DNA of 64,000 bases from Chitinophagales bacterium (GTDB taxonomy: Bacteria > Bacteroidota > Bacteroidia > Chitinophagales > LD1): assembly GCA_019638515.1 (NCBI GenBank), contig JAHBTS010000003.1, forward strand, positions 372,001 through 436,000, written 5' to 3'. Under the pieces are notes generated by a model. The model made no database searches and had not been told where the DNA came from. It saw only the letters and a list, made by a program, of their open reading frames with translations. The stretch's first letter is position 1; every line of letters begins with the position of its first letter. The translations under genes and the position numbers were made by a program. This document shows, in pieces, positions 1-8,634 of this stretch.

Positions 1-1900
1 ATATCCACACAAATGCTCCGGTTGCGGCATTGCTTTCTATTAGTTCTGCATCTGCAAGGCGTTGCAATACTTGTAAAAGTATTTCGGGTTTTTGAGCTGT
101 AGCCGCTACTAATTGCGGCATAGTTTTTGGCTGCTGTAATTGCTGCTCCAGTTCGTTCATTAACTGCAAAAACTGCGCGTGCTTTAATCCACTTTTCTTA
201 GCTGCAATACACACATCGCATACACCACAATTTTCAGAAAACTTTTCTCCAAAATAATTTACAAGCATGGCACTACGACAGAAATGACCGGTAGAAATGT
301 ATTGCAACATAGCGGCTGCTCTTTCGGTTGTTTGCTGCTTGCGCATTTGCAGCAATGCTATATTCAACCGCAGGTGGGCACTCTCTACCCTTTCGTGTGT
401 AAACGAAATTTGTGGTGTTTCCTCTACTGGCTTGTAACTAAATATATGCAGTTTTTGCAGTTCATTTACTTTTGCAATAAGTTCTGAAGTTTCAATACCA
501 AGGCGTTTGGCAATTTCTTTTTCATGAAAAACAGTATAGTCTTCAAACACACCTTCGCTGGTGCGCAAAATCATTTTGGTAACCGCCTCTAAACTTGGAT
601 TGGCGTTATAGAGTTTCAGCAAAGCATCTTTGCCAACCAAACATTTAATGATAGGATATGGCTGTGTGGCTTCGCTCATGGTAAGTACATCCATTTGCTC
701 CAATAGCCGCAAATGCTCCATCAACACCCGCACAGCGATATTGGTATCGGCAGCGCATGCTGCTATATTAAATTTTACGGCATCGGCAGGCATTTGATGC
801 AATGGAATTTTAAGATGATTGCATAGTGCATCATACGTTTGGCGCAACTGCTCCGGTAATGGAAAATTTTCAATAATATCTTTAAGCAATTGCTTATCGC
901 TTTGGTTGCACAGCAGCACCGCGTATGCCTTTTTTTCATCTCTACCTGCCCTACCTGCTTCTTGAAAATACGCTTCTAAACTTTGAGGCACATTCATGTG
1001 AATTACCGTACGCACATCCGGCTTATCTATACCCATTCCAAAAGCATTGGTGCAAACGATAATGCGGGTTTTTCCCGCTATCCAACTTTCTTGTTTACTG
1101 CTTCTTTCTGCGGGGCTTAATCCTGCATGATAATAATCCGAACTCAACCCATTTTTGTTTAAGAAATCGGCCGTTTGCCGTGTACCCTTTCGCGCATTTA
1201 CATACACTACTGCACTGCCCGGCACTTGCTTTAAAATATGCAACAACTGTGCATTTTTATCGAAAGTTTGACGCACCACATAGCTCAAATTACTGCGCAC
1301 AAAACTTTTAGAAAAAATCTGCTTCTTCTTAAAATGTAATTGCTCGGTAATATCGCTTGCTACCTTTTGTGTGGCAGTAGCAGTAAGCGCCAGTACCGAT
1401 ACATTAGGCAACAATTCCCGCACCTCGGCAATTTGCAAATACTGCGGTCGAAAATCGTACCCCCACTGCGAAATACAATGGGCTTCATCTACCGCAAGCA
1501 AACTTACTTTCATTTGCTTGAGTGCTTCTTTAAACGAAGATGTGGCAAGCCTTTCGGGCGATACATACAAAAATTTTACATCGCCATAAATACAATTGGA
1601 AACAATCTGCCGTATTTGCGAAATCGATAAGCCTGAATAAAGTGCTTCTGCTTTAATGCCTCTAGCTTTTAAGTTAGAAACCTGATCTTTCATCAACGCA
1701 ATGAGCGGAGAAACCACTATGCAAATACCATCTAAAAGCAATGCAGGAACTTGAAAACAAATTGATTTGCCGCCACCTGTGGGAAGCAGTGCCAACGTAT
1801 CGTTTTTACTCAATACACTTTGTATTATTTCTTCCTGTAATGGTCTAAAATTATCGAAACCCCAATACTGTTTCAAAATGTGCTTAGGGGACAATTGCAT
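1..1900 (-). CDS. recQ: ATP-dependent DNA helicase RecQ, 3' part cut by the window edge
   Basis: A superfamily 2 3'-5' DNA helicase that unwinds branched DNA during recombination and repair. Translating the minus strand from the ATG at 1900 gives about 633 residues with no stop before base 1. I see the Walker A stretch LLPTGGGKS near residue 45, the box DEAH followed by CISQWGYDFRP, the SAT-like motif LALTATAT, and motif VI in QEAGRAGRDE. Further on lies the RecQ zinc site, with four cysteines in the run FCRSAMLVNYF...NCGVCDVC, then a winged-helix region. The family is usually 600-730 residues, so only the C-terminal tail (HRDC region, if present) is missing. It is divergent from the response regulator gene at 2025. 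Function is near certain; the true C-terminus is unknown. Confidence 0.95.
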   Translation of the reverse strand, partial: MQLSPKHILKQYWGFDNFRPLQEEIIQSVLSKNDTLALLPTGGGKSICFQVPALLLDGICIVVSPLIALMKDQVSNLKARGIKAEALYSGLSISQIRQIVSNCIYGDVKFLYVSPERLATSSFKEALKQMKVSLLAVDEAHCISQWGYDFRPQYLQIAEVRELLPNVSVLALTATATQKVASDITEQLHFKKKQIFSKSFVRSNLSYVVRQTFDKNAQLLHILKQVPGSAVVYVNARKGTRQTADFLNKNGLSSDYYHAGLSPAERSSKQESWIAGKTRIIVCTNAFGMGIDKPDVRTVIHMNVPQSLEAYFQEAGRAGRDEKKAYAVLLCNQSDKQLLKDIIENFPLPEQLRQTYDALCNHLKIPLHQMPADAVKFNIAACAADTNIAVRVLMEHLRLLEQMDVLTMSEATQPYPIIKCLVGKDALLKLYNANPSLEAVTKMILRTSEGVFEDYTVFHEKEIAKRLGIETSELIAKVNELQKLHIFSYKPVEETPQISFTHERVESAHLRLNIALLQMRKQQTTERAAAMLQYISTGHFCRSAMLVNYFGEKFSENCGVCDVCIAAKKSGLKHAQFLQLMNELEQQLQQPKTMPQLVAATAQKPEILLQVLQRLADAELIESNAATGAFVWI

Positions 1901-1983
1901 GCATGCAAAATGGTGAATTTTACAAGGAAAATAAAAACCTACACCTCACAAACACGCTATTGCATATAAACCAAAGAAAGATA

Positions 1984-2019
1984 TTCCCAATTCTTTCCAA
2001 AATTCAATGGTTATCTTTA
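1984..2019 (+). promoter_or_regulatory. Tandem TTCC operator and -7 box before the response regulator gene
   Basis: Two TTCC half-sites start at 1984 and 1995, 11 bp apart, inside TTCCCAATTCTTTCCAAAAT. They are followed by TATCTTTA (2012-2019), which matches the Bacteroidota -7 consensus TAnnTTTG at seven of eight places. The ATG follows at 2025, so the leader would be only a few bases. Two sites one helical turn apart is the usual OmpR/PhoB-family arrangement. The same block occurs at 4003-4037, which suggests autoregulation by the adjacent regulator. The binding role is inferred. Confidence 0.55.
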
Positions 2020-2024
2020 GCGCT

Positions 2025-2702
2025 ATGAAAATTTTGATTGTTGAAGACGAAAAAGAACTGCAAAACACCATTGCCGATTCACTTTCAAAAGAACAGTTTG
2101 TAATTGAAACTGCCGATAACTTTGCCGCTGCACTAGAAAAAATAAATGTGTATGAATACGATTGTATTTTGCTTGATATTATGCTGCCGGGCGGCAGCGG
2201 CATACAGCTATTGCAAGCACTAAAAAAAGCCGGAAGAGCCGGCAACGTAATTATTATTTCTGCTAAAGATTCTTTAGACGATAAACTGCAAGGGCTTGAA
2301 CTCGGAGCCGATGACTACCTTACCAAACCATTCCACATTGCAGAGCTGAATGCAAGAGTAAAAGCCGTGTTACGCAGAAAAAATACCGATGGAAAAAACT
2401 CCCTAGAATTTGCCAATCTCTGCTTAGATTTAAGCGAAAGAACACTAACCATAAACCAACAAAACATACCTCTTAACCGAAAAGAGTTTGATATTTTAAA
2501 CTACTTTTTATTCAACAAAAACCGTTTAGTAACCAAAACCGCACTGGCAGAACACGTGTGGGGCGACAACATTGACCAAGCCGATAACCTTGATTTTATT
2601 TACTACCAAATAAAAAATTTACGAAAGAAACTTCAAGCCGCAGATGCCGCAATTGAAATAGAAGCAGTGTACGGAATTGGCTATAAGATTACTGAAAAAT
2701 GA
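2025..2702 (+). CDS. OmpR/PhoB-type response regulator
   Basis: Cytoplasmic transcription factor of a two-component system, 225 residues. The receiver domain (about 1-115) has the acidic pocket E7-D8-E9, phospho-acceptor Asp51 in CILLDIMLPG, and the conserved Lys101 in DDYLTKPF. A winged-helix DNA-binding domain fills about 130-225. I chose the ATG at 2025 because MKILIVEDE is the normal start of this family; the in-frame ATG at 2007 would add six residues and run into the promoter. The stop overlaps the kinase start by 4 bp (ATGA), so the two are translationally coupled. A tandem TTCC site lies directly upstream and again before the gene at 4061, so the likely regulon is itself plus that gene. 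The signal it answers to is unknown. Confidence 0.93.
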   Translation: MKILIVEDEKELQNTIADSLSKEQFVIETADNFAAALEKINVYEYDCILLDIMLPGGSGIQLLQALKKAGRAGNVIIISAKDSLDDKLQGLELGADDYLTKPFHIAELNARVKAVLRRKNTDGKNSLEFANLCLDLSERTLTINQQNIPLNRKEFDILNYFLFNKNRLVTKTALAEHVWGDNIDQADNLDFIYYQIKNLRKKLQAADAAIEIEAVYGIGYKITEK

Positions 2703-3982
2703 AACTACTCAACCAATCTATAAAATACATCGCCATTTCGATACTGCCTGTAATTGGCTTATGGGCAGTATTTTCGTACTTCAATATTCACGATAAAATA
2801 AGCGAGAGTGTAGATGAAGGTTTAGAAAACTACAAGCGCCAAATTATATACAGAGCACACCAAGATTCCAGCATTTTACTGCGCCATAATTTCAACGAAA
2901 GTTTCTTTACCATAAGAGAAATAGCACCCGAAATTGCGCTTGCAGTAACAGATATTTACACAGATACTGTAATGTACATGCAAGACCGAGACGATGATGA
3001 ACCGGAGGCTGAGCCGGTACGCATTCTTACCACTGCATTTGAGCGCAACAACCATTATTATGAACTGCGTATTTTAAACTCTTTGGTAGAAGAAGACGAC
3101 CTTATCTCGCAATTGCTGTGGAATAGTGTATGGCTATACATTATACTGGTGTTGGTAATTATTATTATACACAATTTTGTTTTGCAACGGCTATGGAAAC
3201 CATTCTACCATTTGCTGCAGCAACTAAAGAATTACAGACTCGGCCACACCAAAAACCTGCCACATACCACAACAAACATCAAAGAATTTATCGATTTACA
3301 ACAAGCTGTAAACACCCTGCTGCAACACAGTATAGAAACCTACGAACAACAAAAACAGTTTATAGGCAATGCCTCGCACGAACTGCAAACCCCACTAGCC
3401 ATTACCATCAATAAACTAGAACTGCTTCTAGAAAAAGGAAATTTAGAAAGCACGCAAGCAGAAAACATTGCAGAGGTAATGCAAATAGTTGAACGCCTCA
3501 TAAAACTAAACAAGTCGCTGCTGCTCTTAACCAAAATTGAAAACAGGCAATTCTTAAATAACCAAGCCATTTCTGTGCCGCAACTCGCACAGCAAATAGT
3601 AAACGATTTAGAAGAAATTACCAGCTACAAAAACATAACGATTGAAATGGAAACAAGCGCGGCACTAACCATAGAAATGGATGCTGCGCTTGCCAATATT
3701 CTTATTGCCAACTTAATTAGAAATGCGGTGTTTCACAATATCAGCAATGGCATTGTTTCTATTACAATTGGTACGCAAGCTATAAGCATTTGCAACACCG
3801 GAAACAATGAGCCTTTACCGGTTGAAAAAATATTTACCCGCTTCTACAAATCTGGCAGCAACACACCCGGCTCCGGACTTGGATTGGCTATTGTAAAAGC
3901 CATTTGCAACCTCTATGGCTTTGGCGTTACATACGCATTTAAAAACGGTAAACACTGCTTCGAAATAAACTTTGGTAAATAA
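2699..3982 (+). CDS. Membrane sensor histidine kinase, partner of the upstream regulator
   Basis: Inner-membrane sensor kinase of 427 residues that would phosphorylate the regulator encoded just before it. A first membrane segment lies at about residues 9-28, a periplasmic sensor region of some 110 residues with an acidic patch (DRDDDEPEAEPE-like) at about 96-106, and a second membrane segment at about 142-163. The HisKA dimerisation domain carries His227 in NASHELQTPLA. The ATPase domain shows the N box NLIRNAVFHN and the G2 box GSGLGLAIVKAI near the C-terminus. The short sensor region has no domain I recognise. Acidic sensor patches bind divalent cations or cationic peptides in some kinases (PhoQ), but that is only a possibility here. 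Confidence 0.93.
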   Translation: MKLLNQSIKYIAISILPVIGLWAVFSYFNIHDKISESVDEGLENYKRQIIYRAHQDSSILLRHNFNESFFTIREIAPEIALAVTDIYTDTVMYMQDRDDDEPEAEPVRILTTAFERNNHYYELRILNSLVEEDDLISQLLWNSVWLYIILVLVIIIIHNFVLQRLWKPFYHLLQQLKNYRLGHTKNLPHTTTNIKEFIDLQQAVNTLLQHSIETYEQQKQFIGNASHELQTPLAITINKLELLLEKGNLESTQAENIAEVMQIVERLIKLNKSLLLLTKIENRQFLNNQAISVPQLAQQIVNDLEEITSYKNITIEMETSAALTIEMDAALANILIANLIRNAVFHNISNGIVSITIGTQAISICNTGNNEPLPVEKIFTRFYKSGSNTPGSGLGLAIVKAICNLYGFGVTYAFKNGKHCFEINFGK

Positions 3983-4002
3983 ATTTTGCGAATCGGGAAT
4001 TG

Positions 4003-4037
4003 TTCCCAATTGTTTCCAGAATCGGGTATTTCCTTTG
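4003..4037 (+). promoter_or_regulatory. Second copy of the tandem TTCC operator, before the PepSY-like gene
   Basis: TTCC half-sites start at 4003 and 4014 (11 bp apart) within TTCCCAATTGTTTCCAGAAT, followed by TTCCTTTG at 4030-4037, a seven-of-eight match to TAnnTTTG. The distance from first half-site to the -7 box is 27 bp here and 28 bp at the copy before the regulator gene. The first half-site is also the right arm of the small palindrome GGGAATTGTTCCC (3995-4007). The copy lies between the kinase stop and the ATG at 4061, giving the downstream genes their own promoter, probably under the same regulator. Confidence 0.55.
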
Positions 4038-4060
4038 CACTTAAATTAAAAATACACATT

Positions 4061-4510
4061 ATGAAAAAGCACTTTTTAATTGGCGCTATTGCGCTCTGCA
4101 CTTCAGCCGGCAGCTTGTTTGCACAACACATTTTACAGAGCCAAGTACCATCGGTAGTGGTAAACAATTTCCAACAAGCATTTCCTAAAGCCTACGATGT
4201 AGATTGGAAAATGGATATGAACCTTTACAAAGTAGATTTTGAACTAGGCTTGCTCGGCACCGACCACGATGTTTGGTACGACCCTACCGGAAAAGTGGTA
4301 AAACACAAAGAAGAAATTTCTAAAAGCGATTTACCTCAAAAAGTCCAAGCAAAGATAAATGCCGATTTCAGTGGCTTTAGAGTAAGCGATGTAAAGAAAA
4401 TTACAGAAGGCAATAATGCTATTTACACACTCGATTTAAAAACTTTCACACAAGAATGGAAAGTGGCTTATGATGCAGAAGGAAAAATTTTAAGTAAAGT
4501 TGCCGACTAA
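4061..4510 (+). CDS. Small secreted PepSY-like protein
   Basis: A 149-residue periplasmic or secreted protein. Residues 1-22 form a signal peptide ending SLFAQ, typical of this phylum. The mature part reads like two PepSY-like repeats: a strand-rich first half with VDWKMDMNLYKVDFEL and WYDPTGKVVKHKEEI, and a second half ending TQEWKVAYDAEGKIL. Paired F/W-x-V-x-Y-D-x-x-G-K units are characteristic of the PepSY-like family (PF11396 type) in Bacteroidota. I start at ATG 4061 because it opens a clean signal peptide; longer starts would read through the operator at 4003-4037. Its promoter copies that of the two-component operon, so it is the likely output, or a sensed partner, of that system. Biochemical function is unknown. 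Confidence 0.75.
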   Translation: MKKHFLIGAIALCTSAGSLFAQHILQSQVPSVVVNNFQQAFPKAYDVDWKMDMNLYKVDFELGLLGTDHDVWYDPTGKVVKHKEEISKSDLPQKVQAKINADFSGFRVSDVKKITEGNNAIYTLDLKTFTQEWKVAYDAEGKILSKVAD

Positions 4511-4511
4511 A

Positions 4512-5339
4512 TTGAAAACACCTCTTTTTGCTTACTGCATTCTTTCGGTTTTGGCATTCAATACATGCTTAGCGCAAATCAACCCGCCAGGCTTGGGGAA
4601 AACCAATTTGGCGAGCTGGTTTGCCATTGGCATAAGGCAAGAGTTAGATACCATAGAAGGAAAAGGTTGGCAGTCTATGTCGTACATTGGAGCTGCAAGA
4701 AAAAGCACACCGGATAATCACAATCTATTTATGCAGCCGGCAATTCTTATCGTTAATCAAGAATTTCACCATCAATTTCACCACAATTGGCAATACTCAA
4801 TAGCTGCAAGTTATAGAAGGCAACAAGAATATCTTAAAACAGCACCTTACGAATTAGATAGCCCCAAACTAAAACAAGAGTTCCGGATCTATAGCAGGCT
4901 ATCGTATATTTTTAAAGTATCGCGCATAAAAATTACACCCACCATACGGCAAGAAATAAGAAAATTTTGCTCTTCGGATTTTAAACCCGTAAGCGAAGAT
5001 TGGCAATTTCGCTCCCGTATCCGTATTCAGTTAAGTATAAATTTAGATGCTAGAAAAATACATAGGCTCATTGCAAGTTCCGAGCAGTTATTTTCTATAA
5101 GCAAAAAATCGAAGCCAAAACAATGGACAGATTTTAATTACAGAGAAAGCCGATTCTCTATCTATTATTCGTTTTCACCACAAAACCTGCCACTCATTTT
5201 CAACTTTGGCTACATGAATAACTTAGTTGGAAATAAAAACCCTTATTGCGGCCACTATTTGGCATTCGATGTAATTGTTGAAAATCCATTTAAACTAAAA
5301 CAACGCAACAAAGATCGCATCAGCGAAAACTTAGAATAA
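4512..5339 (+). CDS. Putative outer-membrane beta-barrel protein, resembling DUF2490
   Basis: A 275-residue exported protein that probably forms an outer-membrane barrel. It begins with a signal peptide (KTPLFAYCILSVLAFNTCLA) and ends with alternating hydrophobic strands and aromatic residues. The Trp/Asn/Arg-rich strand pattern (HNWQYSIAASYRRQQEY, DWQFRSRIRIQLSINLD, GYMNNL) resembles the DUF2490 family, but I am not certain of the family. There is no ATG; I chose TTG at 4512, one base after the previous stop, because it gives a normal signal peptide, while TTG at 4500 would add four residues. It is almost certainly cotranscribed with the PepSY-like gene and so sits in the same regulon. Confidence 0.6.
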   Translation: MKTPLFAYCILSVLAFNTCLAQINPPGLGKTNLASWFAIGIRQELDTIEGKGWQSMSYIGAARKSTPDNHNLFMQPAILIVNQEFHHQFHHNWQYSIAASYRRQQEYLKTAPYELDSPKLKQEFRIYSRLSYIFKVSRIKITPTIRQEIRKFCSSDFKPVSEDWQFRSRIRIQLSINLDARKIHRLIASSEQLFSISKKSKPKQWTDFNYRESRFSIYYSFSPQNLPLIFNFGYMNNLVGNKNPYCGHYLAFDVIVENPFKLKQRNKDRISENLE

Positions 5340-5406
5340 ACTACTTCCTAAAAAACGTTTGAAGCATTACCTCTGCCACAACAACTCACCGTATAATTTT
5401 TAAATA

Positions 5407-5438
5407 AAAAGGGCTGAAATTTAAGTTCCAGCCCTTTT
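5407..5438. terminator. Bidirectional terminator hairpin
   Basis: AAAAGGGCTG (5407-5416) pairs perfectly with CAGCCCTTTT (5429-5438), with A and T runs on either side. It lies between the converging genes ending at 5339 and 5443, and can serve both strands. Confidence 0.85.
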
Positions 5439-5442
5439 CCTT

Positions 5443-5949
5443 TTAGTGATGGTGGTGATTGCCACCTTCATGTACGTGCCCGTGTTCAATCTCTACGGGA
5501 TGTGCCTCACGCACTTCAATAACTTGTCCGCTAAAATGCAACTCTTCTCCTGCCAAAGGATGGTTTAAATCCAGCACTACTGCTTCTTCCTGAATATCTA
5601 CTATTCGTCCTTGCAGCATATTGCCTTGGTTATCTTGCAACGGAACAATATTGCCCAACACCAATAAATCTTCCTGAATCTTTCCTTCCCACATAAAAGC
5701 ATCTTTGCCCAATTGAACTACGCCTTCATCTTCATACACACCATATCCTTCTTCCGGAGATAACACAAAACTAAATTGGTTCCCGGCAACTTTGCCGCCA
5801 AGGTATTCTTCAAATTTTGGCAATACATTGCCGTGTCCAAAAAGGAAAGAAAATGGTGCATCTACAGTAGCTTCGTCCACTATGGCTCCATTTGGCTCTG
5901 TACGTAATTGGTAAGTAATTCTTACTACTGAATTTGGTGCTGCTTGCAT
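5443..5949 (-). CDS. FKBP-type peptidyl-prolyl isomerase of the SlyD group
   Basis: Cytoplasmic proline isomerase and chaperone, 168 residues. The FKBP core is interrupted by an insert-in-flap domain, as in SlyD: strand VRITYQLRTEPNGAIVDEA, the region FLFGHGNVLPKFEEYLGG, the flap PEEGYGVYEDEGVVQ, and the return strand GRIVDIQEEAVVLDLNHPLAG. NHPLAG is a SlyD hallmark. The last 25 residues are rich in histidine (HGHVHEGGNHHHH), as in metal-binding SlyD, so a nickel or zinc storage role is plausible. I start at ATG 5949 (MQAAPNSVV); a longer frame exists but gives an unlikely Cys-rich leader. It is a single gene followed by the hairpin at 5407-5438. Confidence 0.88.
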   Translation of the reverse strand: MQAAPNSVVRITYQLRTEPNGAIVDEATVDAPFSFLFGHGNVLPKFEEYLGGKVAGNQFSFVLSPEEGYGVYEDEGVVQLGKDAFMWEGKIQEDLLVLGNIVPLQDNQGNMLQGRIVDIQEEAVVLDLNHPLAGEELHFSGQVIEVREAHPVEIEHGHVHEGGNHHHH

Positions 5950-6160
5950 AACATTACAATTTGAAATTTTAAGAAAATGCAGCGTTAAAAGAACAGGAAT
6001 ATGCCAAGAGCAAGAGCCCGCTTTAATAGCGCTTTTACATTGCAATGGTACTCAAAAAAAACGAAGATTGGTTTTGATATAAAACATCCATGTGTAAAAA
6101 AGCATTTTCCAATATTTAGCGCCTTCGGGAGTTATACTATTTTAGCCGCAACGAAAGTAT

Positions 6161-8617
6161 ATGATTAAAAAATTTGTTCCCCATTTAGTTGCCGTTGGCA
6201 TTTTTACCGTGCTAACAGTTTTTTACTTCTTGCCCGATTTTCAAGGTATGATTTTAAGGCAAGGAGATATTGTGCAATGGAAAGCCATGAGCAAAGAAAT
6301 ACGCGACTGGAACGAGCAGCACCCCAACGATCCTGCACTATGGACCAGCCGTAATTTTTCGGGAATGCCAAGCGCTCAAATTTCGTTGGTATATCCCGGT
6401 AATATTGCTGCAAAATTTATGCAGGCACTCAATGGAATTTTTCCCGATGTAAGTGCACTGATGTTTCTTCACTTTATTGGATTTTATGTGCTTATGCTGT
6501 GCCTTGGCATAAACCAATGGCTTGCAATAATCGGCTCCATTGCTTTTGGGCTTTCTTCGTTCACCCTTATTTCTATCGAAGCAGGACACAATACCAAAGT
6601 GCAGGCAATGGCACTTATGGCGCCCGTTTTGGGTGGCGTACTGCTGGCTTATCGCAAAAATATTTTTGCAGGCGCAGCGCTTACTGCTTTCTCACTTTCT
6701 CTTGCTATTGCTGCCAACCACTTACAAGTAACTTATTACCTAATTATGTGTGTTGGCTTACTTGGTTTATATGAATTGATAGAAGCCTTTGTTGCAAAAA
6801 AACTACCTCACTTTACCAAAGCAACAGCCATGTTGGTACTGGCAGCAGCACTGGCTATAATTCCCAACATTGCCAACTTATGGATGACCCGCGACTACGG
6901 AAAAGAAACCATACGTGGCGGCAGCAGCGAACTTACCCGCAAAAAAGCAAGCACCGATGGCGGCTTAGATTTCGACTACGCTTCGCGTTGGAGCTATGGT
7001 GCCGGAGATTTGGAATTTCTTAGCGTATTGCTGCCCAACATAAAAGGTGGTGGTAGCGGTTCCGATGTGGGCGAAGAGTCTAATTTCGGGAAAGCTTTAC
7101 AGCAAAAAGGCTATCCCCTTTCTTATACCAAACAAGCGCCAACTTACTGGGGAAACCAACCTTTTACCTCGGGTCCTGTTTATTTTGGAGCAGTGGTAGT
7201 CTTCTTGTTTGTATTTGCACTCTTAGCGCTGCACGACAAACTAAAATGGTGGGCAGTAGCACTCAGTGTGGTTTCGTTTTTACTTGCATTTGGCCATAAT
7301 ACTCCTTTCTTTAAAATAGCATTCAACACGCTGCCCTTCTTTAATAAATTCAGAACCCCTTCTATGGCTTTGGTAATAGCACAATTGGTATTTCCTATGT
7401 TGGCGCTATTAGGTTTACATCAATTATTAAAAACCCAAACTCCAATCGAAAAAGTAAAAAAACAATTGCTTACAGCAGCCGGAATTACCGGTGGCATAGC
7501 ACTGCTTTTTGGTGTATTTGGCAGTATGTTTTTTGGCTTTTCGGGAGAAAGCGACAAACAACTAAACGAGCAAGGTCTATCGTTTTTGGTAGATGCCTTA
7601 AAAGAAGACCGCGCCTCGATGTTGCGCAGCGATGGTTTAAGAGCCTTATTTTTTATTGCAGCAGCATTTGGCTTGCTGTGGTTTTTCTTACAAAAAAAGG
7701 TTTCGCAAACTATACTTATTGCAGGCTTGGGAGCATTGATGTTAATAGATAGCTGGGGCGTAGATAAACGCTATTTAAACGATGAAAATTTTGTAGAGAA
7801 AAATGAATACGAGTCGGCTTTCGCCATGACCAAAGCCGATATGGATATACTACGCGATACCGATGCAAACTACCGCGTTTACAACCTTACCCGCGACCCA
7901 TTCAACGATGCCATAACTTCTTATTACCACAAACATATTGGCGGCTACCATGCGGCAAAACTTATCCGCTATCAAGATTTAATAGAAGAGCATATCTCTA
8001 AAGGAACACCACAGGTTTTAAATATGCTCAACACCCGTTACGTAATTCAAAAAGGAAGCGATGGACAGCCACAAGCACAGCAAAATCCCGGTGCGTTGGG
8101 TAATGCATGGTTGGTAAAAAACATCCGCCATGTAAAAAATGCAGACGAAGAAATTACAGCTTTAGGCGCTGCCGATTTTTCGCCCAAAGAAACGGCATTG
8201 CTCGATGAGCGCTTTAAAACATTGGTAAGCACCTCTACTTACAACAACGAAGGAAGCACCATTGCACAAACCAATTTTACACCCAATAAAATTACATACG
8301 ATTACAACGGTGCCGATAAAAACTTTGCAGTTTTTTCCGAAGTATATTATCCGGAATGGAACTGCTACGTAGATGGAAAACTTACCAACTATACCCGAGT
8401 AGATTATGTTTTACGCGGCTTAGAACTGCCTGCAGGTAAACATACCATTGAGTTTAAAATTGAACCTAAAGCTTTTGTAACCGGAAATAAAATTGCGTAT
8501 GCCGGATCTGCATTACTGGCAATATTTTTACTGGCTGCCATAGGCTTAAATTTTAAGCAATGGCAACAACAAGAAGCAGCCGAAGAAAAGCCAACAGCTA
8601 AAGGCAAAAACAAATAA
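6161..8617 (+). CDS. YfhO-family polytopic membrane protein
   Basis: An 818-residue integral membrane protein. One membrane helix is at about 8-26, then a loop with the family signature GDIVQW and FSGMPSAQIS, then a dozen or so helices to about residue 540, a large soluble part (about 550-780) with a beta-sandwich character ending FKIEPKAF, and a last helix before a Lys-rich tail. YfhO of Bacillus glycosylates lipoteichoic acid, and the family is regarded as GT-C-like; members of this length are common in Bacteroidota. The glycosyltransferase at 8635 follows after 17 bp and is probably cotranscribed, which supports a role in surface glycan modification. TATTTTAG at 6138-6145 could be its -7 box (seven of eight). 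Substrate unknown. Confidence 0.85.
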   Translation: MIKKFVPHLVAVGIFTVLTVFYFLPDFQGMILRQGDIVQWKAMSKEIRDWNEQHPNDPALWTSRNFSGMPSAQISLVYPGNIAAKFMQALNGIFPDVSALMFLHFIGFYVLMLCLGINQWLAIIGSIAFGLSSFTLISIEAGHNTKVQAMALMAPVLGGVLLAYRKNIFAGAALTAFSLSLAIAANHLQVTYYLIMCVGLLGLYELIEAFVAKKLPHFTKATAMLVLAAALAIIPNIANLWMTRDYGKETIRGGSSELTRKKASTDGGLDFDYASRWSYGAGDLEFLSVLLPNIKGGGSGSDVGEESNFGKALQQKGYPLSYTKQAPTYWGNQPFTSGPVYFGAVVVFLFVFALLALHDKLKWWAVALSVVSFLLAFGHNTPFFKIAFNTLPFFNKFRTPSMALVIAQLVFPMLALLGLHQLLKTQTPIEKVKKQLLTAAGITGGIALLFGVFGSMFFGFSGESDKQLNEQGLSFLVDALKEDRASMLRSDGLRALFFIAAAFGLLWFFLQKKVSQTILIAGLGALMLIDSWGVDKRYLNDENFVEKNEYESAFAMTKADMDILRDTDANYRVYNLTRDPFNDAITSYYHKHIGGYHAAKLIRYQDLIEEHISKGTPQVLNMLNTRYVIQKGSDGQPQAQQNPGALGNAWLVKNIRHVKNADEEITALGAADFSPKETALLDERFKTLVSTSTYNNEGSTIAQTNFTPNKITYDYNGADKNFAVFSEVYYPEWNCYVDGKLTNYTRVDYVLRGLELPAGKHTIEFKIEPKAFVTGNKIAYAGSALLAIFLLAAIGLNFKQWQQQEAAEEKPTAKGKNK

Positions 8618-8634
8618 TTTGAAAACTCACAACG

